A DNA stretch of 64,000 bases from Vibrio casei (GCF_002218025.2 NZ_AP018680.1:1-64000), one strand, 5' to 3'; counted from the first letter of the stretch, positions 9,417-22,122 are shown. Numbers and translations are program-made. Notes: generated by a model not told the origin, from the letters alone.

Positions 9417-10517
9417 ATGAAATTTACCATTGAACGCACTCAATTGATTAAACCTTTGCAGCAGGTCTCTGGTGCTCTTGGTGGTCGCTCAAGCTTACCT
9501 ATTTTGGGTAACTTATTAATTAAAGTTGATAATGGTGAATTGTCGATTACCGCGACCGATTTAGAAGTCGAGTTAGTGTGTCGTTTGGCGCTAGAGGGTG
9601 ACTTTGAACCTGGCAGTACGACGGTACCATCACGTAAATTCTTGGATATTTGTCGTGGTTTACCCGATAGTGCACCGATTAATGTCACTCTGGATGATGA
9701 ACGATTATTGATAAAATCAGGTCGTAGTCGTTTTTCATTAGCAACATTACCGGCCGCAGATTTCCCAAACATTGAAGATTGGCAAAGTGAAGTGGAAGTA
9801 ACGATCACACAGGTTGAATTACGCCACTTAGTCGAAAAAACACAATTTTCGATGGCGAATCAAGATGTTCGTTATTACTTAAATGGCATGTTGTTTGAAA
9901 TTGAGGGAACGACTTTGCGTTCGATTGCGACCGATGGTCACCGTATGGCGGTTGCTGAAACCGCGTTAGTGGGTGAGTATTCACAACAACAAGTGATTGT
10001 ACCGCGTAAAGGTGTTCTAGAATTGGTTAAGCTATTGGATCGCCCTGATGAGCAAGTGACGTTGCAAATTGGTAGCTCGAACATTCGCGCCAATGTAAAC
10101 GAGTTTACCTTCACTTCTAAGCTTGTTGATGGCCGTTTCCCAGATTATCGCCGTGTCATGCCGCAATCAACCAATAAAACGCTAGAAGCGGATTGTGAAG
10201 CGTTGCGTCAATCGTTTTCACGAGCAGCGATTTTATCGAATGAAAAATTTCGTGGCGTGCGAGTAAATTTAGCTGGCTCTGAAATGCGTATTACTGCTAA
10301 TAACCCAGAGCAAGAAGAAGCAGAAGAAAACCTTGATGTGAACTATCAAGGTGAGCCATTAGAAATTGGTTTTAACGTGAGCTACGTATTGGATATTTTG
10401 AATACTCTAAAATGCCAAACGGTGCGTATGTCGATGAGTGATGCTAATGCCAGTGCTTTGGTTGAAAATATCGAAGATACCTCAGCAATGTATGTTGTTA
10501 TGCCGATTCGCTTATAA
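9417..10517 (+). CDS. dnaN: DNA polymerase III beta sliding clamp
   Basis: Processivity clamp, 366 residues, the canonical length. N-terminal MKFTIERTQLIKPLQQVSGALGG-type opening, ATDLEVEL and the C-terminal PMRL-like ending (VVMPIRL) identify it. Its TAA abuts the recF ATG with no spacing, suggesting translational coupling. It lies 64 nt after dnaA, so it is probably co-transcribed with dnaA. Confidence 0.98.
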   Translation: MKFTIERTQLIKPLQQVSGALGGRSSLPILGNLLIKVDNGELSITATDLEVELVCRLALEGDFEPGSTTVPSRKFLDICRGLPDSAPINVTLDDERLLIKSGRSRFSLATLPAADFPNIEDWQSEVEVTITQVELRHLVEKTQFSMANQDVRYYLNGMLFEIEGTTLRSIATDGHRMAVAETALVGEYSQQQVIVPRKGVLELVKLLDRPDEQVTLQIGSSNIRANVNEFTFTSKLVDGRFPDYRRVMPQSTNKTLEADCEALRQSFSRAAILSNEKFRGVRVNLAGSEMRITANNPEQEEAEENLDVNYQGEPLEIGFNVSYVLDILNTLKCQTVRMSMSDANASALVENIEDTSAMYVVMPIRL

Positions 10518-11597
10518 ATGCCATTAACTCGTTTATCTATAAAGCAATTTCGCAATATTGAAGCCTGTGATATCTCGTTATCATCAGGCTTTAATTTTCT
10601 TGTCGGGCCCAATGGCAGCGGTAAAACCAGCGTATTAGAAGCGATTTATTTGCTCGGGCATGGCCGTTCATTTAAAAGCACCTTAACCGGGCGAGTGATC
10701 CAAAATGAACAAAGCGAGTTGTTTGTCCATGGGCGCTTTTTGTCTGATGATGATTTTGAGTTGCCGATTGGTATTAATAAACAACGAGATGGCAGCAGCG
10801 AAGTCAAAATTGGTGGCCAAAGTGGGCAGAAAATTGCTCAACTGGCGCAAATCTTGCCTCTGCAATTAATTCACACCGAAGGCTTTGAGCTTTTGACCGA
10901 AGGGCCTAAATTTCGTCGTGCCTTCATTGATTGGGGGGTATTTCATACTCAACCGAGTTTTTATGAAAAATGGGCGCGATTAAAGCGTTTAATTAAGCAA
11001 AGAAACGCCTTATTGAAAACCGCGAGAGGTTATCAAGAACTGAGTTATTGGGATAAAGAACTGGCCGAATTGGCGGAAACCATTAGCCAGTGGCGCTTTG
11101 ACTATGTCACACAGTTAAAACAAGTGGCAGAACACATTTGTGGTGTATTTTTACCTGAATTTGAAGTGAAAATTCAGTATTATAGAGGGTGGGATAAAGA
11201 CACGCCCTATGCTGAAATTTTACAAAAGAATTTCGAGCGTGATCAGCAACTCGGTTACACCTTTAGTGGACCGAATAAAGCCGATCTAAAACTAAAAATT
11301 AATGCGACACCGGTGGAAGATGTTTTGTCTCGTGGGCAGTTAAAGCTCATGGTGTGTGCTTTGCGTTTATCGCAAGGTCAGCATCTAACTGATACCACAG
11401 GTAAGCAGTGTATTTATTTAATTGATGATTTTGCCTCAGAGCTAGATGGTCAACGTCGAGGGCGTCTTGCTGAGTATTTAAAGCAAACGCAGGCACAGGT
11501 TTTTGTAAGCTCTATTACTGCAAGTCACATTGTTGAAATGCAAAGTGAAAATAGCAGGATGTTTCATGTGGAACATGGCAAAATAGAGCAAGGATAA
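10518..11597 (+). CDS. recF: DNA replication and repair protein RecF
   Basis: SMC-like ATPase that helps load RecA at single-strand gaps with RecO and RecR. The 359-residue product has Walker [19 protein letters not shown], the ABC-type signature [18 protein letters not shown] and Walker [12 protein letters not shown]. Its ATG follows directly on the dnaN stop codon, and gyrB begins 18 nt after its end, so the three are one unit. Confidence 0.97.
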   Translation: MPLTRLSIKQFRNIEACDISLSSGFNFLVGPNGSGKTSVLEAIYLLGHGRSFKSTLTGRVIQNEQSELFVHGRFLSDDDFELPIGINKQRDGSSEVKIGGQSGQKIAQLAQILPLQLIHTEGFELLTEGPKFRRAFIDWGVFHTQPSFYEKWARLKRLIKQRNALLKTARGYQELSYWDKELAELAETISQWRFDYVTQLKQVAEHICGVFLPEFEVKIQYYRGWDKDTPYAEILQKNFERDQQLGYTFSGPNKADLKLKINATPVEDVLSRGQLKLMVCALRLSQGQHLTDTTGKQCIYLIDDFASELDGQRRGRLAEYLKQTQAQVFVSSITASHIVEMQSENSRMFHVEHGKIEQG

Positions 11598-14054
<2,457 letters not shown>

Positions 14055-14093
14055 ACTTAGACGTGTAGTCTGAAACGCTAACTGAAATCTTTA

Positions 14094-14123
14094 AAAGCCC
14101 TTTGTTCGCGCAAAGGGTTTTTT
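14094..14123 (+). terminator. Terminator after gyrB
   Basis: CCCTTTG (14098-14104) and CAAAGGG (14111-14117) form the core stem, with a TTTTTT run after it. It ends the dnaA-gyrB transcription unit. Confidence 0.88.
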
Positions 14124-14165
14124 GTTTTCTAGGGATAAAAAATAGATTAAAAAATTTCCAATTAT

Positions 14166-14196
14166 CCCCTTGAAAGCCATTTTTTCGACCTTATAT
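14166..14196 (+). promoter_or_regulatory. Sigma-32 (RpoH) promoter of ibpA
   Basis: CCCCTTGAAA at 14166-14175 matches the heat-shock sigma factor -35 consensus perfectly. A 13-nt spacer leads to CCTTATAT (14189-14196), a fair -10. A second CTTGAAA occurs at 14202-14208, with a less convincing -10. Confidence 0.7.
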
Positions 14197-14329
14197 ATGA
14201 TCTTGAAAGGGATGCCGATAAGCTCTGACTCTGAAGTTTTTTCTTATAAAGACTTTGCGATAAAGACAAAGAGTGGGCCCTTGCAACGCTAAGTCTATTT
14301 CGCCGATAGGGTTATAGATAGGCACTTAA

Positions 14330-14399
14330 ATTAAATCGCGAGTTTCGGCTCGGGTCGAAAACTTGCACACTATTGCTTAAATTAGAGGATAGTATTATG
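14330..14399 (+). promoter_or_regulatory. ROSE-like RNA thermometer in the ibpA leader
   Basis: TTGCT at 14373-14377 can pair across a 6-nt loop with the Shine-Dalgarno AGAGGA at 14384-14389, including the G opposite G typical of the ROSE UYGCU/AGGA helix. A second hairpin (CGAG/CTCG with loop TTTCGG) lies just upstream near 14338-14352. At low temperature this would hide the ribosome binding site of ibpA. Confidence 0.6.
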
Positions 14400-14831
14400 C
14401 GTAATGTAGACTTCTCACCTTTATACCGTAACGCCATTGGTTTTGATCGTTTATTAAACCTAATGGAAACCAATAACGCCAAAAATACCTCAGGCGGATA
14501 CCCTCCATACAATATCGAGAAAAAAGACGATAACCACTACCGTATTACGATGGCGGTGGCCGGTTTCTCGGAAGAGCATCTTGATATTACTCAGCATGAA
14601 AACATGTTAATTGTTCGTGGTGAACGTCAGCCGGAAGAAGGCAAAAACTACGTTTATCAAGGTATCGCAGAGCGTGATTTTGAGCGTAAATTCCAGCTCG
14701 CGGACTACGTAAAAGTGTTAGGCGCGAATATGGAAAATGGTTTATTGCACGTCGATTTGGAACGTGAAATCCCAGAAACGATGCAACCACGTAAAATCGC
14801 GATTAACGGTAAAGAGCTGCTAGAAAACTAG
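14397..14831 (+). CDS. ibpA: Small heat-shock protein IbpA-type
   Basis: ATP-independent holdase of the Hsp20 family, 144 aa. The N-terminal [20 protein letters not shown] is typical of IbpA/IbpB. The alpha-crystallin domain spans about 34-125 ([20 protein letters not shown] ... [13 protein letters not shown]). The tail contains the I-x-I anchor (KIAING). I chose the ATG at 14397, preceded by AGAGGA; an upstream in-frame start would overlap the thermometer. Expression is likely controlled by sigma-32 and by the leader structure. Only one such gene is present here, whereas E. coli has an ibpA-ibpB pair. Confidence 0.93.
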   Translation: MRNVDFSPLYRNAIGFDRLLNLMETNNAKNTSGGYPPYNIEKKDDNHYRITMAVAGFSEEHLDITQHENMLIVRGERQPEEGKNYVYQGIAERDFERKFQLADYVKVLGANMENGLLHVDLEREIPETMQPRKIAINGKELLEN

Positions 14832-14874
14832 TAAGTTAGAACATTGCTAATCTAGTCAGCGACTAAAGGAAGAG

Positions 14875-14901
14875 AAGGGTGCCAATTGGGCACCCTTTTT
14901 T
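14875..14901 (+). terminator. Terminator after ibpA
   Basis: AAGGGTGCC (14875-14883) pairs perfectly with GGCACCCTT (14889-14897), followed by a T run to 14901. It lies in the gap between ibpA and the convergent avtA. Confidence 0.88.
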
Positions 14902-14925
14902 GTAATTGCGCTTATATTATTGAAG

Positions 14926-16185
14926 CTAGTTTGCTTGATATGCCTTATTCACTTCTTCAGCAATAATCTCAATGCCACGTTGCATATCTTTATCACTTTG
15001 TACGTAGTTCATGCGTAGACATTGATGGGCGTGATCCCATTTTTCATCTGTATTCTCTTGCCCAAAGAAAAAATACTCTCCCGGAACAATGAGCACTCCA
15101 CGGGCTTTTAAGCGTTGGTAGAGTTCCATAGTGGTGATCGGCAGTTCATCAAACCACAACCATAAGAAAATCGCGCCTTCCGGTTTATGGATTTTAAAGC
15201 GTAGATCGGGAATAGCACTTTGTAATAGCTCGACCGCATGTTGCGCTTTAGCTTGGTAATATGGCTTAATCACATTCTCGCTTAATGGCAGTAAATCCCC
15301 TTGTTTGATCATGTGATGAGCGATGGCTGGGCCAATACTACAAGGGGCTAAATTGATGATGCCATTGATGTTGGTCATCGCTTGCGTCATGGCTTCGCTG
15401 GCAATCACAATTCCGCAACGCACACCCGGTAAGCCTAGCTTCGATAGGCTCATACATAAGATGGTGTTGTCATTCCAAAACGGGGTGACGTCTTCAAAAA
15501 TAATATTGGGGAAAGGTGTGCCGTACGCGTTATCAATGATCAGTGGAATATTATTGTCACGCGCAAGTTTATCCAGTTTACGTATTTCTTCATCGGTTAA
15601 CACATTGCCAGTTGGATTGGTTGGGCGAGAGGCACAAATGGCGGCAACCGAGTCATCGATATGCACTTGTTCAAAATCGACATGATATTTGAACATACGA
15701 TTATCCAGCATTTCAATTTCAGGATGGTAAGAGATAAAAATATCTTCATCGATACCGGCATCGCTGTAACCAATGTATTCTGGAGCCAGTGGCAATAATA
15801 TCTTCTTATGGCTACCGTCGGCTTGTTTACCGGCAAAGAGGTTAAACAATGAGAAGAAGGCACTTTGGCTGCCGTTAGTCAGGCTGATGTTTTTCTCGCT
15901 AATATTCCAACCGTAGGTGTTCTTCAATAATTCAGCGAGGGCTTGAAGAAATACATTCTTCCCTTGTGGCCCGTCGTAATTGGTCATGGCGGCAATCAAG
16001 TCGCCATTTTCGAGCATATCAGTACTGGCTTGTTTAAAGTACTCGAGCATTTCTGGAATGGCGGCAGGATTACCACCACCGAGCATGATGGCACCGGGAG
16101 TGCGTAAACCATCATTGAGATCATCCATTAACTGGGTAATACCTGAGTAGCGATTAAACTTATTACCAAACTGAGAGAATTGCAT
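14926..16185 (-). CDS. avtA: Valine-pyruvate aminotransferase
   Basis: Fold-type I PLP aminotransferase that interconverts valine and alanine (transaminase C). The 419-residue product starts MQFSQFGNKFNRYSGITQLM and has the family stretch LRTPGAIMLGGGNPAAIPEM. The PLP-lysine motif is SLSKLGLPGVRCG, and Asn/Asp cofactor contacts are SRPTNPTGN and IIDNAYGTPFP. I chose the ATG at 16185 because E. coli AvtA begins at the matching position; an ATG at 16203 is possible. It is convergent with ibpA, a neighbour pair I also associate with V. cholerae. Confidence 0.93.
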   Translation of the reverse strand: MQFSQFGNKFNRYSGITQLMDDLNDGLRTPGAIMLGGGNPAAIPEMLEYFKQASTDMLENGDLIAAMTNYDGPQGKNVFLQALAELLKNTYGWNISEKNISLTNGSQSAFFSLFNLFAGKQADGSHKKILLPLAPEYIGYSDAGIDEDIFISYHPEIEMLDNRMFKYHVDFEQVHIDDSVAAICASRPTNPTGNVLTDEEIRKLDKLARDNNIPLIIDNAYGTPFPNIIFEDVTPFWNDNTILCMSLSKLGLPGVRCGIVIASEAMTQAMTNINGIINLAPCSIGPAIAHHMIKQGDLLPLSENVIKPYYQAKAQHAVELLQSAIPDLRFKIHKPEGAIFLWLWFDELPITTMELYQRLKARGVLIVPGEYFFFGQENTDEKWDHAHQCLRMNYVQSDKDMQRGIEIIAEEVNKAYQAN

Positions 16186-16335
16186 ATCTTTTATATCCAA
16201 CATTACGGTTACCAATTGAATGCTGAACATACCTGATTGTGTAATTGATAGAAAGAGGGAACGTGAAAGACGTGCAACAAAAAACCATGATGGTTATTCA
16301 TGGTTTTTGGCAGATGGAATGAGAATTGTGATCAT

Positions 16336-17364
16336 TTAAATAAACTGCTTCCAATCAATGCCGGTTATTCTTTCATCGGCTATATACACCAATATATCAT
16401 CTTTTTTGATGGTATGTTCGAGGGGTGGATTAAGCGTTAAGCCATCACCTTGGTTCACCGCAATTAAAATCGCATCATATTGCTGTTTAAAGCGTGAAAA
16501 AACGGTATTAAAGCTGGTGGGTTGGCCTTGATATTTGACCATATATTGCGTCATTCCTAGCGCGTTATTGACTAGTTCATAATGCAATTGGCTTGAGCCT
16601 GGATCGACAGCAGATTTGGCTATCATTTCTGAAGCAATGGATGGAATACATTCGACATTCTTACAGTGTTGTTTAAGTAGAGTACCAAGATGTGCATCTC
16701 TAAAGTAGGTCACGATATGCGCATCTGGATTTTCATTAGCACAATTCAACCCAGCCGCCATGATGTCGTTATCACTGTCCAAATCAATGATAATAGTTTT
16801 GGCTTTACTCATGCCGGCTTTAGCCATGCCTTGTTCGTCGGTAAATGAACTGACATGGACAAATTCAATTTTGCTTGGGAAAGGGTTTTCAATTTCTTGT
16901 GCTGAACATAATACAATATCTTGATGACTGCTTTTGATTTCATGCAACAACATTTCGATTAAGTGCGGAGTGCGTTGTTCGCTCCAACCTAAAATTAAAA
17001 TATGATTTTCTACGTTCACTTTTCTGTGCCCCATTAATCGTGCTTTCCATAGTTGGATAGCGTTAGTTGCCAAACGCCCGACTACCATTGCGAATAAACC
17101 AACACCACCCGGAATAATAAAGAGAGCGGTAACCCATTTTCCCATTTCGGTTTGAGGTGACATATCGCCATAACCGACGGTTGATCCCGTGACCATGATG
17201 TAATAAATAAAATCAGAAAAAGGTGTTAAAGCCTCTTCTTGAGCAAAATCCAATAAACCCCAAGCGATGACCAAGTAGATCAGTAAAGCGAACAGTAGGT
17301 TTTGCCCACTGAGTCGATTGAATTTAGCCGTGAACCAGCGGTGAAGCTGTTGCAATATTGGCAC
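16336..17364 (-). CDS. Two-TM potassium channel with RCK/TrkA-N domain
   Basis: Predicted K+ channel, 342 aa. Transmembrane helix 1 is at about 23-41, followed by a pore loop with the selectivity filter TVGYGD (62-67) and helix 2 at about 77-98. A cytoplasmic Rossmann (RCK/TrkA-N) domain starts near 119 (HILILGWSEQ) and contains TIIIDLDSDNDIMAAGLNCA, consistent with ligand gating. A short TrkA-C-like end follows (KDDILVYIADE). The layout is MthK/Kch-like, but with two rather than six membrane helices. It stands alone between avtA and glyS. Physiological role is unknown. Confidence 0.88.
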   Translation of the reverse strand: MPILQQLHRWFTAKFNRLSGQNLLFALLIYLVIAWGLLDFAQEEALTPFSDFIYYIMVTGSTVGYGDMSPQTEMGKWVTALFIIPGGVGLFAMVVGRLATNAIQLWKARLMGHRKVNVENHILILGWSEQRTPHLIEMLLHEIKSSHQDIVLCSAQEIENPFPSKIEFVHVSSFTDEQGMAKAGMSKAKTIIIDLDSDNDIMAAGLNCANENPDAHIVTYFRDAHLGTLLKQHCKNVECIPSIASEMIAKSAVDPGSSQLHYELVNNALGMTQYMVKYQGQPTSFNTVFSRFKQQYDAILIAVNQGDGLTLNPPLEHTIKKDDILVYIADERITGIDWKQFI

Positions 17365-17395
17365 GTAAATTTAATCCTTTTCTTTTCGTACTCAA

Positions 17396-17430
17396 AAATA
17401 AAAAGCCCAAGCTAATTATAGCTTGGGCTT
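17396..17430 (-). terminator. Terminator after glyS
   Basis: A perfect 11-bp stem (AAGCCCAAGCT at 17403-17413 with AGCTTGGGCTT at 17420-17430) is followed on the minus strand by a T-rich run. It separates glyQS from the K+ channel gene. Confidence 0.9.
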
Positions 17431-17524
17431 ATCATGACCAATATCAACGTTAATCCCAAGAGTCTTTTGGTAACAACTTTTATCGGCTCACATTATTGGC
17501 TTTTACTTTATCTTTTTGACGCGC

Positions 17525-19606
17525 TTATTTTTGCAATAAAGAGATGTCGGCAATTTGCAAGAACAAGTTACGTAAGTTGTTCAGCAGAGTTAAACGGTTT
17601 TTCTTCAGTGCTTCATCGTCGCTCATAACCATCACGTTATCAAAGAAGGCATCGACCGGCTCACGCAGTGCTGCCAACTTACTTAACGCTTGTTGGTAAT
17701 CACCCGTTGCGAATGCAGGTTCGAGTGCTTCGGTCATTACTTCAACTTCTTCCGTTAATGCTTTTTCAGCATCTTCTTGCAATAAAGTAAGATCAATGTC
17801 GGCACTCAATTTACCATCAAATTTAGCCAGAATATTACCGACACGCTTGTTGGCGGCCGCCAGAGCTTCGGCTTCATCCAGTCCACGGAAGTGTGATACC
17901 GCTTTTACGCGCTGATCGAAATCTAATGGTTTGGTTGGGCGACGAGCCAATACCGCTTGGATGATATCGATGCTAAAGCCAGCGTCTTGATACCAAGCGC
18001 GGAAGCGACCAAGCATGAATTCAAGTACGTCGTCTTCTACGTTTTTATTGCTTAATTCGACTTTAAATTGAGCTTTGGCTTGAGCAATTAATTCAACCAA
18101 GTCTAGGTTATAACCTTTCTCAACGATGATGCGCAAAATACCGAGTGCAGCGCGACGCAAAGCAAATGGGTCAGAACCTTTTGGCGCTTGGCCAATACCG
18201 AAAATACCCACCAGCGTATCGAGTTTATCAGCCATCGCAACCGCAGCGGCGACATTTGAATTTGGTAGTGAGTCACCAGCAAAGCGTGGCATGTATTGCT
18301 CGTTTAGTGCTACTGCTACTTCTTCGTCTTCACCGTCGTGACGTGCGTAGTGCATGCCCATAACACCTTGGGTGTCGGTGAATTCAAATACCATAGAAGT
18401 CATTAAGTCACATTTGGCTAATAGGCCTGCGCGTTTTGATTTCTCAACGTCAGCACCGATTTGTTCAGCAATAAAGCCAGCTAATTCAGTGATGCGATCG
18501 GTTTTATCTTTGATGGTACCCAATTGTTTTTGGAAGATAGCCGTTTCAAGCTCTGGCAGGTGAGATTCTAGCGTGCGCTTACGGTCTGTGTTGAAGAAGA
18601 ACTCCGCATCGGCTAAACGTGGACGAACCACTTTTTCATTACCTTCAATTACTTGACGTGGATCTTTTGATTCGATGTTTGACACAAAGATGAAGTTTGG
18701 CAGTAGCTTCTTGTTGTCGTCCCCTTCACCATAAGAATAGACTGGGAAGTATTTTTGATCGCCTTTCATGGTGTAAACCAAGGCTTCAGAAGGCACTTTC
18801 AAGAACTCTTCTTCAAATTTCGCGGTTAACACAACCGGCCATTCGACCAAAGAAGTTACTTCTTCGACTAAATCATCTTCTAGATCGGCACTGCCGCCAA
18901 CTGCAGTCGCGGCTTTTTGAGAATCACGCAGAATAATAGTTTTACGTGCTTCGTAATCGGCCATTACTTTACCGCGTTCTTCGAGCAAGCTTGGATATTG
19001 ATCGGCATTGTCGATAATAAATTCACGTTCACCCATAAAGCGGTGACCGCGGATAGTACGAGCAGACGCCACACCTAAAATTTCACCTTCGATCAGCTCA
19101 TTACCTAACAAAATAGTCAGGGTTTTGACTGGGCGAATAAATTGGATGTCTTTATCAGCCCAACGCATTGGTTTAGCGATCGGAAGATTAGCCAGTGCTT
19201 TAGCGGCCATATCAACCACTAAATCTTTTACTGCTTGGCCTTTGACTTGTTGTTTGTGCAGTAACCATTCGCCTTTATCGGTTTTCACACGCTCGGCTTG
19301 TTCAACCGTAATGCCATTGCCGCGAGCCCAGCCTTGAGCGGCTTTGGTTGGGTTACCATCAGCATCAAACGCAGATGCAATGGCAGGGCCACGTTTTTCA
19401 ACGATTTTATCTTGTTGACCTTCTTCCAAGTCGGTTACTTTTAACGCTAAGCGACGAGGTGTGGCGTACCATTTAACACCAGCATGAGCGATATCCGCGG
19501 CTTTTAATTCAGCTTCAAAGTTAGCTGCAAAGCTTTCCGCTAGCGTGCGAAGTTGTGTTGGTGGCAGCTCTTCTGTTCCGAGTTCGATTAAGAAATTCTT
19601 CGCCAT
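17525..19606 (-). CDS. glyS: Glycine-tRNA ligase beta subunit
   Basis: Beta subunit of the bacterial alpha2beta2 glycyl-tRNA synthetase, 693 aa (usual 688-690). It opens [20 protein letters not shown], a family hallmark. The HD-like region contains [18 protein letters not shown], and the C-terminal anticodon-binding (DALR-like) part contains [17 protein letters not shown]. It follows glyQ after 2 nt and is transcribed with it. Confidence 0.97.
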   Translation of the reverse strand: MAKNFLIELGTEELPPTQLRTLAESFAANFEAELKAADIAHAGVKWYATPRRLALKVTDLEEGQQDKIVEKRGPAIASAFDADGNPTKAAQGWARGNGITVEQAERVKTDKGEWLLHKQQVKGQAVKDLVVDMAAKALANLPIAKPMRWADKDIQFIRPVKTLTILLGNELIEGEILGVASARTIRGHRFMGEREFIIDNADQYPSLLEERGKVMADYEARKTIILRDSQKAATAVGGSADLEDDLVEEVTSLVEWPVVLTAKFEEEFLKVPSEALVYTMKGDQKYFPVYSYGEGDDNKKLLPNFIFVSNIESKDPRQVIEGNEKVVRPRLADAEFFFNTDRKRTLESHLPELETAIFQKQLGTIKDKTDRITELAGFIAEQIGADVEKSKRAGLLAKCDLMTSMVFEFTDTQGVMGMHYARHDGEDEEVAVALNEQYMPRFAGDSLPNSNVAAAVAMADKLDTLVGIFGIGQAPKGSDPFALRRAALGILRIIVEKGYNLDLVELIAQAKAQFKVELSNKNVEDDVLEFMLGRFRAWYQDAGFSIDIIQAVLARRPTKPLDFDQRVKAVSHFRGLDEAEALAAANKRVGNILAKFDGKLSADIDLTLLQEDAEKALTEEVEVMTEALEPAFATGDYQQALSKLAALREPVDAFFDNVMVMSDDEALKKNRLTLLNNLRNLFLQIADISLLQK

Positions 19607-19608
19607 GA

Positions 19609-20538
19609 TTACTTCTCCTCGCTAGTGTTGGATGTATTTTTAAGCATCGGGAATCCCAATGCTTCACGAGAGGCGTAGTAAGCTTCTGCAACGGATTTGG
19701 TTAAATTACGAATACGTAAAATATAACGCTGACGTTCAGTGACCGAGATCGCTTTACGCGCATCCAGTAAGTTAAACGCATGACCTGCTTTTAAAATGCG
19801 CTCGTAAGCTGGCAGTGAAAGCGGCGTTTCAAGTGCAAGTAGCTCCTGACATTCTTTTTCACATTGGTCAAAGAAGCTAAATAGGAAATCCACATCAGCG
19901 TGTTCGAAGTTGTAAGTGGATTGTTCGACTTCGTTTTGGTGGAAAATATCACCATAGGTTACTTTGCCTAATGGGCCATCTGTCCATACTAAGTCGTAAA
20001 CAGAATCAACACCTTGGATGTACATCGCCAAGCGCTCAATACCGTAAGTGATCTCGCCAGTTACTGGTTTACATTCAAGGCCGCCGACTTGTTGGAAGTA
20101 AGTAAATTGTGTTACTTCCATACCGTTTAACCATACTTCCCAGCCTAAACCCCAAGCACCCAGAGTTGGGTTTTCCCAGTTGTCTTCTACAAAGCGAATG
20201 TCATGCACCAACGTATCAATACCCAGTGTTTCGAGTGAACCGAGGTACAGTTCTTGAATATTATCTGGTGACGGTTTGATGATCACTTGAAATTGATAGT
20301 AATGTTGCAAACGGTTTGGGTTTTCACCGTAGCGACCGTCGGTAGGGCGACGTGATGGCTGGACATAAGCAACCGCAATTGGCTCTGGGCCGATAGCACG
20401 TAAACAAGTCATCGGGTGAGAAGTTCCCGCGCCTACTTCCATATCTAAAGGTTGAACAATGGTGCAGCCAACTTGGGCCCAATAATCCTGCAGCGCGAGG
20501 ATCATTCCTTGAAAGGTTTTGACGTCGTATTTTTGCAT
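19609..20538 (-). CDS. glyQ: Glycine-tRNA ligase alpha subunit
   Basis: Catalytic alpha subunit of glycyl-tRNA synthetase, 309 aa. Class II motifs are visible: [38 protein letters not shown] (motif 2) and [20 protein letters not shown] (motif 3). It is first in the glyQ-glyS pair. No T-box is expected or seen, as gammaproteobacteria do not use one here. Confidence 0.97.
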   Translation of the reverse strand: MQKYDVKTFQGMILALQDYWAQVGCTIVQPLDMEVGAGTSHPMTCLRAIGPEPIAVAYVQPSRRPTDGRYGENPNRLQHYYQFQVIIKPSPDNIQELYLGSLETLGIDTLVHDIRFVEDNWENPTLGAWGLGWEVWLNGMEVTQFTYFQQVGGLECKPVTGEITYGIERLAMYIQGVDSVYDLVWTDGPLGKVTYGDIFHQNEVEQSTYNFEHADVDFLFSFFDQCEKECQELLALETPLSLPAYERILKAGHAFNLLDARKAISVTERQRYILRIRNLTKSVAEAYYASREALGFPMLKNTSNTSEEK

Positions 20539-20727
20539 AATGTGATTTGCCTACTCAGTTCGCGCGATCTTTTAAAATAGTGGATTAGTATAGCGAGTTC
20601 ACTTATTCGCCTCAATCTGTGATTACAGTAAAAGCTTTATTGATTGAATGAAAAGAGCGGAACTTATATCCTTTTGCGATAAAAGCGCCATAAACGGCTA
20701 AAAATAATAAAGTGTGAGTAATAGATA

Positions 20728-21276
20728 ATGTTCGATGTTCTGTTTTTAGCGTTAGCTCTGAGTATGGATGCTTTTGCCGTTTCGATAGGTTTAGGGGCAA
20801 AACTTGCCAGCCAAACCAATAAACCAATATCACTCGCCTTAAAAGCGGGTGTGTATTTTGGCCTGGCTCAGGCGGTAATGCCGTTTATTGGATTCTTAGG
20901 TGGGCATGGCGTACTAGGTTGGGTTGAAGGTTACGCGCCTTATATTGCGTTCGTATTGTTACTGTTTATTGGCGGCAAAATGATCTATGAATCGTTTGTC
21001 GAAGGTATCGAAGAAGATTTTTGTCAGATTACTCACCGAGTGATGTTAACTCTGGCGATTGCCACCAGTGTTGATGCAATGGCTGCCGGTTTTAGTTTGC
21101 CATTGCTGGATGTTAATCCATTCTTAGCGTGTGCTTTGATTGGTATTGTGACGTTCTTATTTAGCTTTATCGGAGTATTTATTGGCCGAAAAAGCGGAAC
21201 CTGGTTAGAAAGTAAAGCTGAGTTATTGGGCGGGATTGTTTTGATCGCTATCGCTTTTAAGTTTTTGCTAGTTTAA
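20728..21276 (+). CDS. mntP: Manganese efflux pump MntP
   Basis: Inner-membrane Mn2+ exporter of the MntP (former DUF204) family, 182 aa with six predicted membrane segments. The family's repeated acidic motifs appear as [16 protein letters not shown] near the N terminus and [11 protein letters not shown] in the second half. In E. coli mntP is controlled by a yybP-ykoY riboswitch and MntR; I see no convincing riboswitch in the 190-bp upstream gap. Confidence 0.92.
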   Translation: MFDVLFLALALSMDAFAVSIGLGAKLASQTNKPISLALKAGVYFGLAQAVMPFIGFLGGHGVLGWVEGYAPYIAFVLLLFIGGKMIYESFVEGIEEDFCQITHRVMLTLAIATSVDAMAAGFSLPLLDVNPFLACALIGIVTFLFSFIGVFIGRKSGTWLESKAELLGGIVLIAIAFKFLLV

Positions 21277-21370
21277 GTTTTTTTGAGTTAGTTCATCTTG
21301 TTGTCATTTCTGTTTCTATACTAAGAGTGGGTGGTTATAGAGTAATTAGGTAGTTATAGAGGTGATGATG

Positions 21371-21607
21371 ATGTTAACACGTTACGCAGGTATGACCCCA
21401 AAGAGTCAAAGTTACTTATTTACCTTTGGTTTGGCATTAACATTAATTGGCATGATGGTCACCGATATGTGGCTGCCAATGGTGGCAGGTGCGATTATTT
21501 TAGCCGCGCTTGCGGTTGAGTCCTGGATTCGCATTTTGTACATTATTCCGATGAAAAAAGAGTTAAAGGAGCTGACGGTGCGCTTAACTCGGCTTGAACA
21601 TAAATAA
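21371..21607 (+). CDS. Small two-TM membrane protein of unknown function
   Basis: About 78 residues. Two hydrophobic segments (FTFGLALTLIGMMVTDMWL and PMVAGAIILAALAVESWI) are followed by a charged helix ending KKELKELTVRLTRLEHK. The start is uncertain: a GTG at 21362 and ATGs at 21365, 21368 and 21371 are in frame. GAGG at 21359-21362 best suits the last. It lies downstream of mntP on the same strand, and an octamer repeat overlaps its stop codon. I do not recognise a family. Confidence 0.7.
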   Translation: MLTRYAGMTPKSQSYLFTFGLALTLIGMMVTDMWLPMVAGAIILAALAVESWIRILYIIPMKKELKELTVRLTRLEHK

Positions 21608-21642
21608 TAGAATAATAGAATAATAGAATAATAGAATAATAG
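21603..21642 (+). repeat. Tandem 8-bp repeat, five copies
   Basis: Five exact copies of AATAATAG, starting at 21603, 21611, 21619, 21627 and 21635. The first copy contains the stop codon of the small membrane protein gene, and the last runs into a terminator. This is a microsatellite likely to vary by slippage. Confidence 0.95.
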
Positions 21643-21667
21643 GCAGCCATTATTGGTTGCCTTTTTT
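21642..21667 (+). terminator. Terminator after the small membrane protein gene
   Basis: GGCAGCC (21642-21648) pairs with GGTTGCC (21655-21661) with one G-U pair, followed by a T run. It directly follows the octamer repeat. Confidence 0.8.
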
Positions 21668-21691
21668 ATAGGGTAGCATTTATATTTTGAA

Positions 21692-21940
21692 TCAGTTTAA
21701 GCCTTTTTTGATCAAAAATTGATAAGGCATGTTGTCTGTATCAACACTAAGCAGCTGATGATCCATAAAACGGCAGAAGCTTGGTATATCACGAGTGGTG
21801 GAAGGATCGTCAGCTGTAACGAGTAATACTTCACCTTCTTGCATTGTCCGGATCGTTTTTCTTACCATCATTACTGGTTCTGGGCAGCGTAATCCTTGGG
21901 CGTCGAGTATTTTGGTCGCATTTTTAGCATCAAGTGACAT
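21692..21940 (-). CDS. tusA: Sulfurtransferase TusA
   Basis: SirA/TusA-family sulfur carrier (82 aa) that passes persulfide sulfur from IscS towards TusBCD for 2-thiouridine synthesis in tRNA. The catalytic motif is [12 protein letters not shown], with the active Cys in CPEP. The rest follows the compact alpha/beta fold ([19 protein letters not shown]). It is monocistronic here. Confidence 0.95.
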   Translation of the reverse strand: MSLDAKNATKILDAQGLRCPEPVMMVRKTIRTMQEGEVLLVTADDPSTTRDIPSFCRFMDHQLLSVDTDNMPYQFLIKKGLN

Positions 21941-22122
21941 GGCTTATGAACTCTATAATGTGATTTGGTACGAAAGTTTATTCAAGATCATACTGGTGTA
22001 GAAGAAAAAGGCAATATGGGCTTAGCAAACTTTTATGTGTTCACTAGATTTACAAAGTGAGAAGGATATTTTTATTTTCTTGCTTCCAATCTGAATCTAT
22101 TTTATTCACTTTTTTAGAATAT

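Noticed and set aside
14202..14232. Second sigma-32 promoter before ibpA
   Set aside because: CTTGAAA is present at 14202-14208, but no acceptable -10 element lies at the right distance.
20560..20727. yybP-ykoY manganese riboswitch upstream of mntP
   Set aside because: The conserved riboswitch motifs could not be found in the upstream gap.
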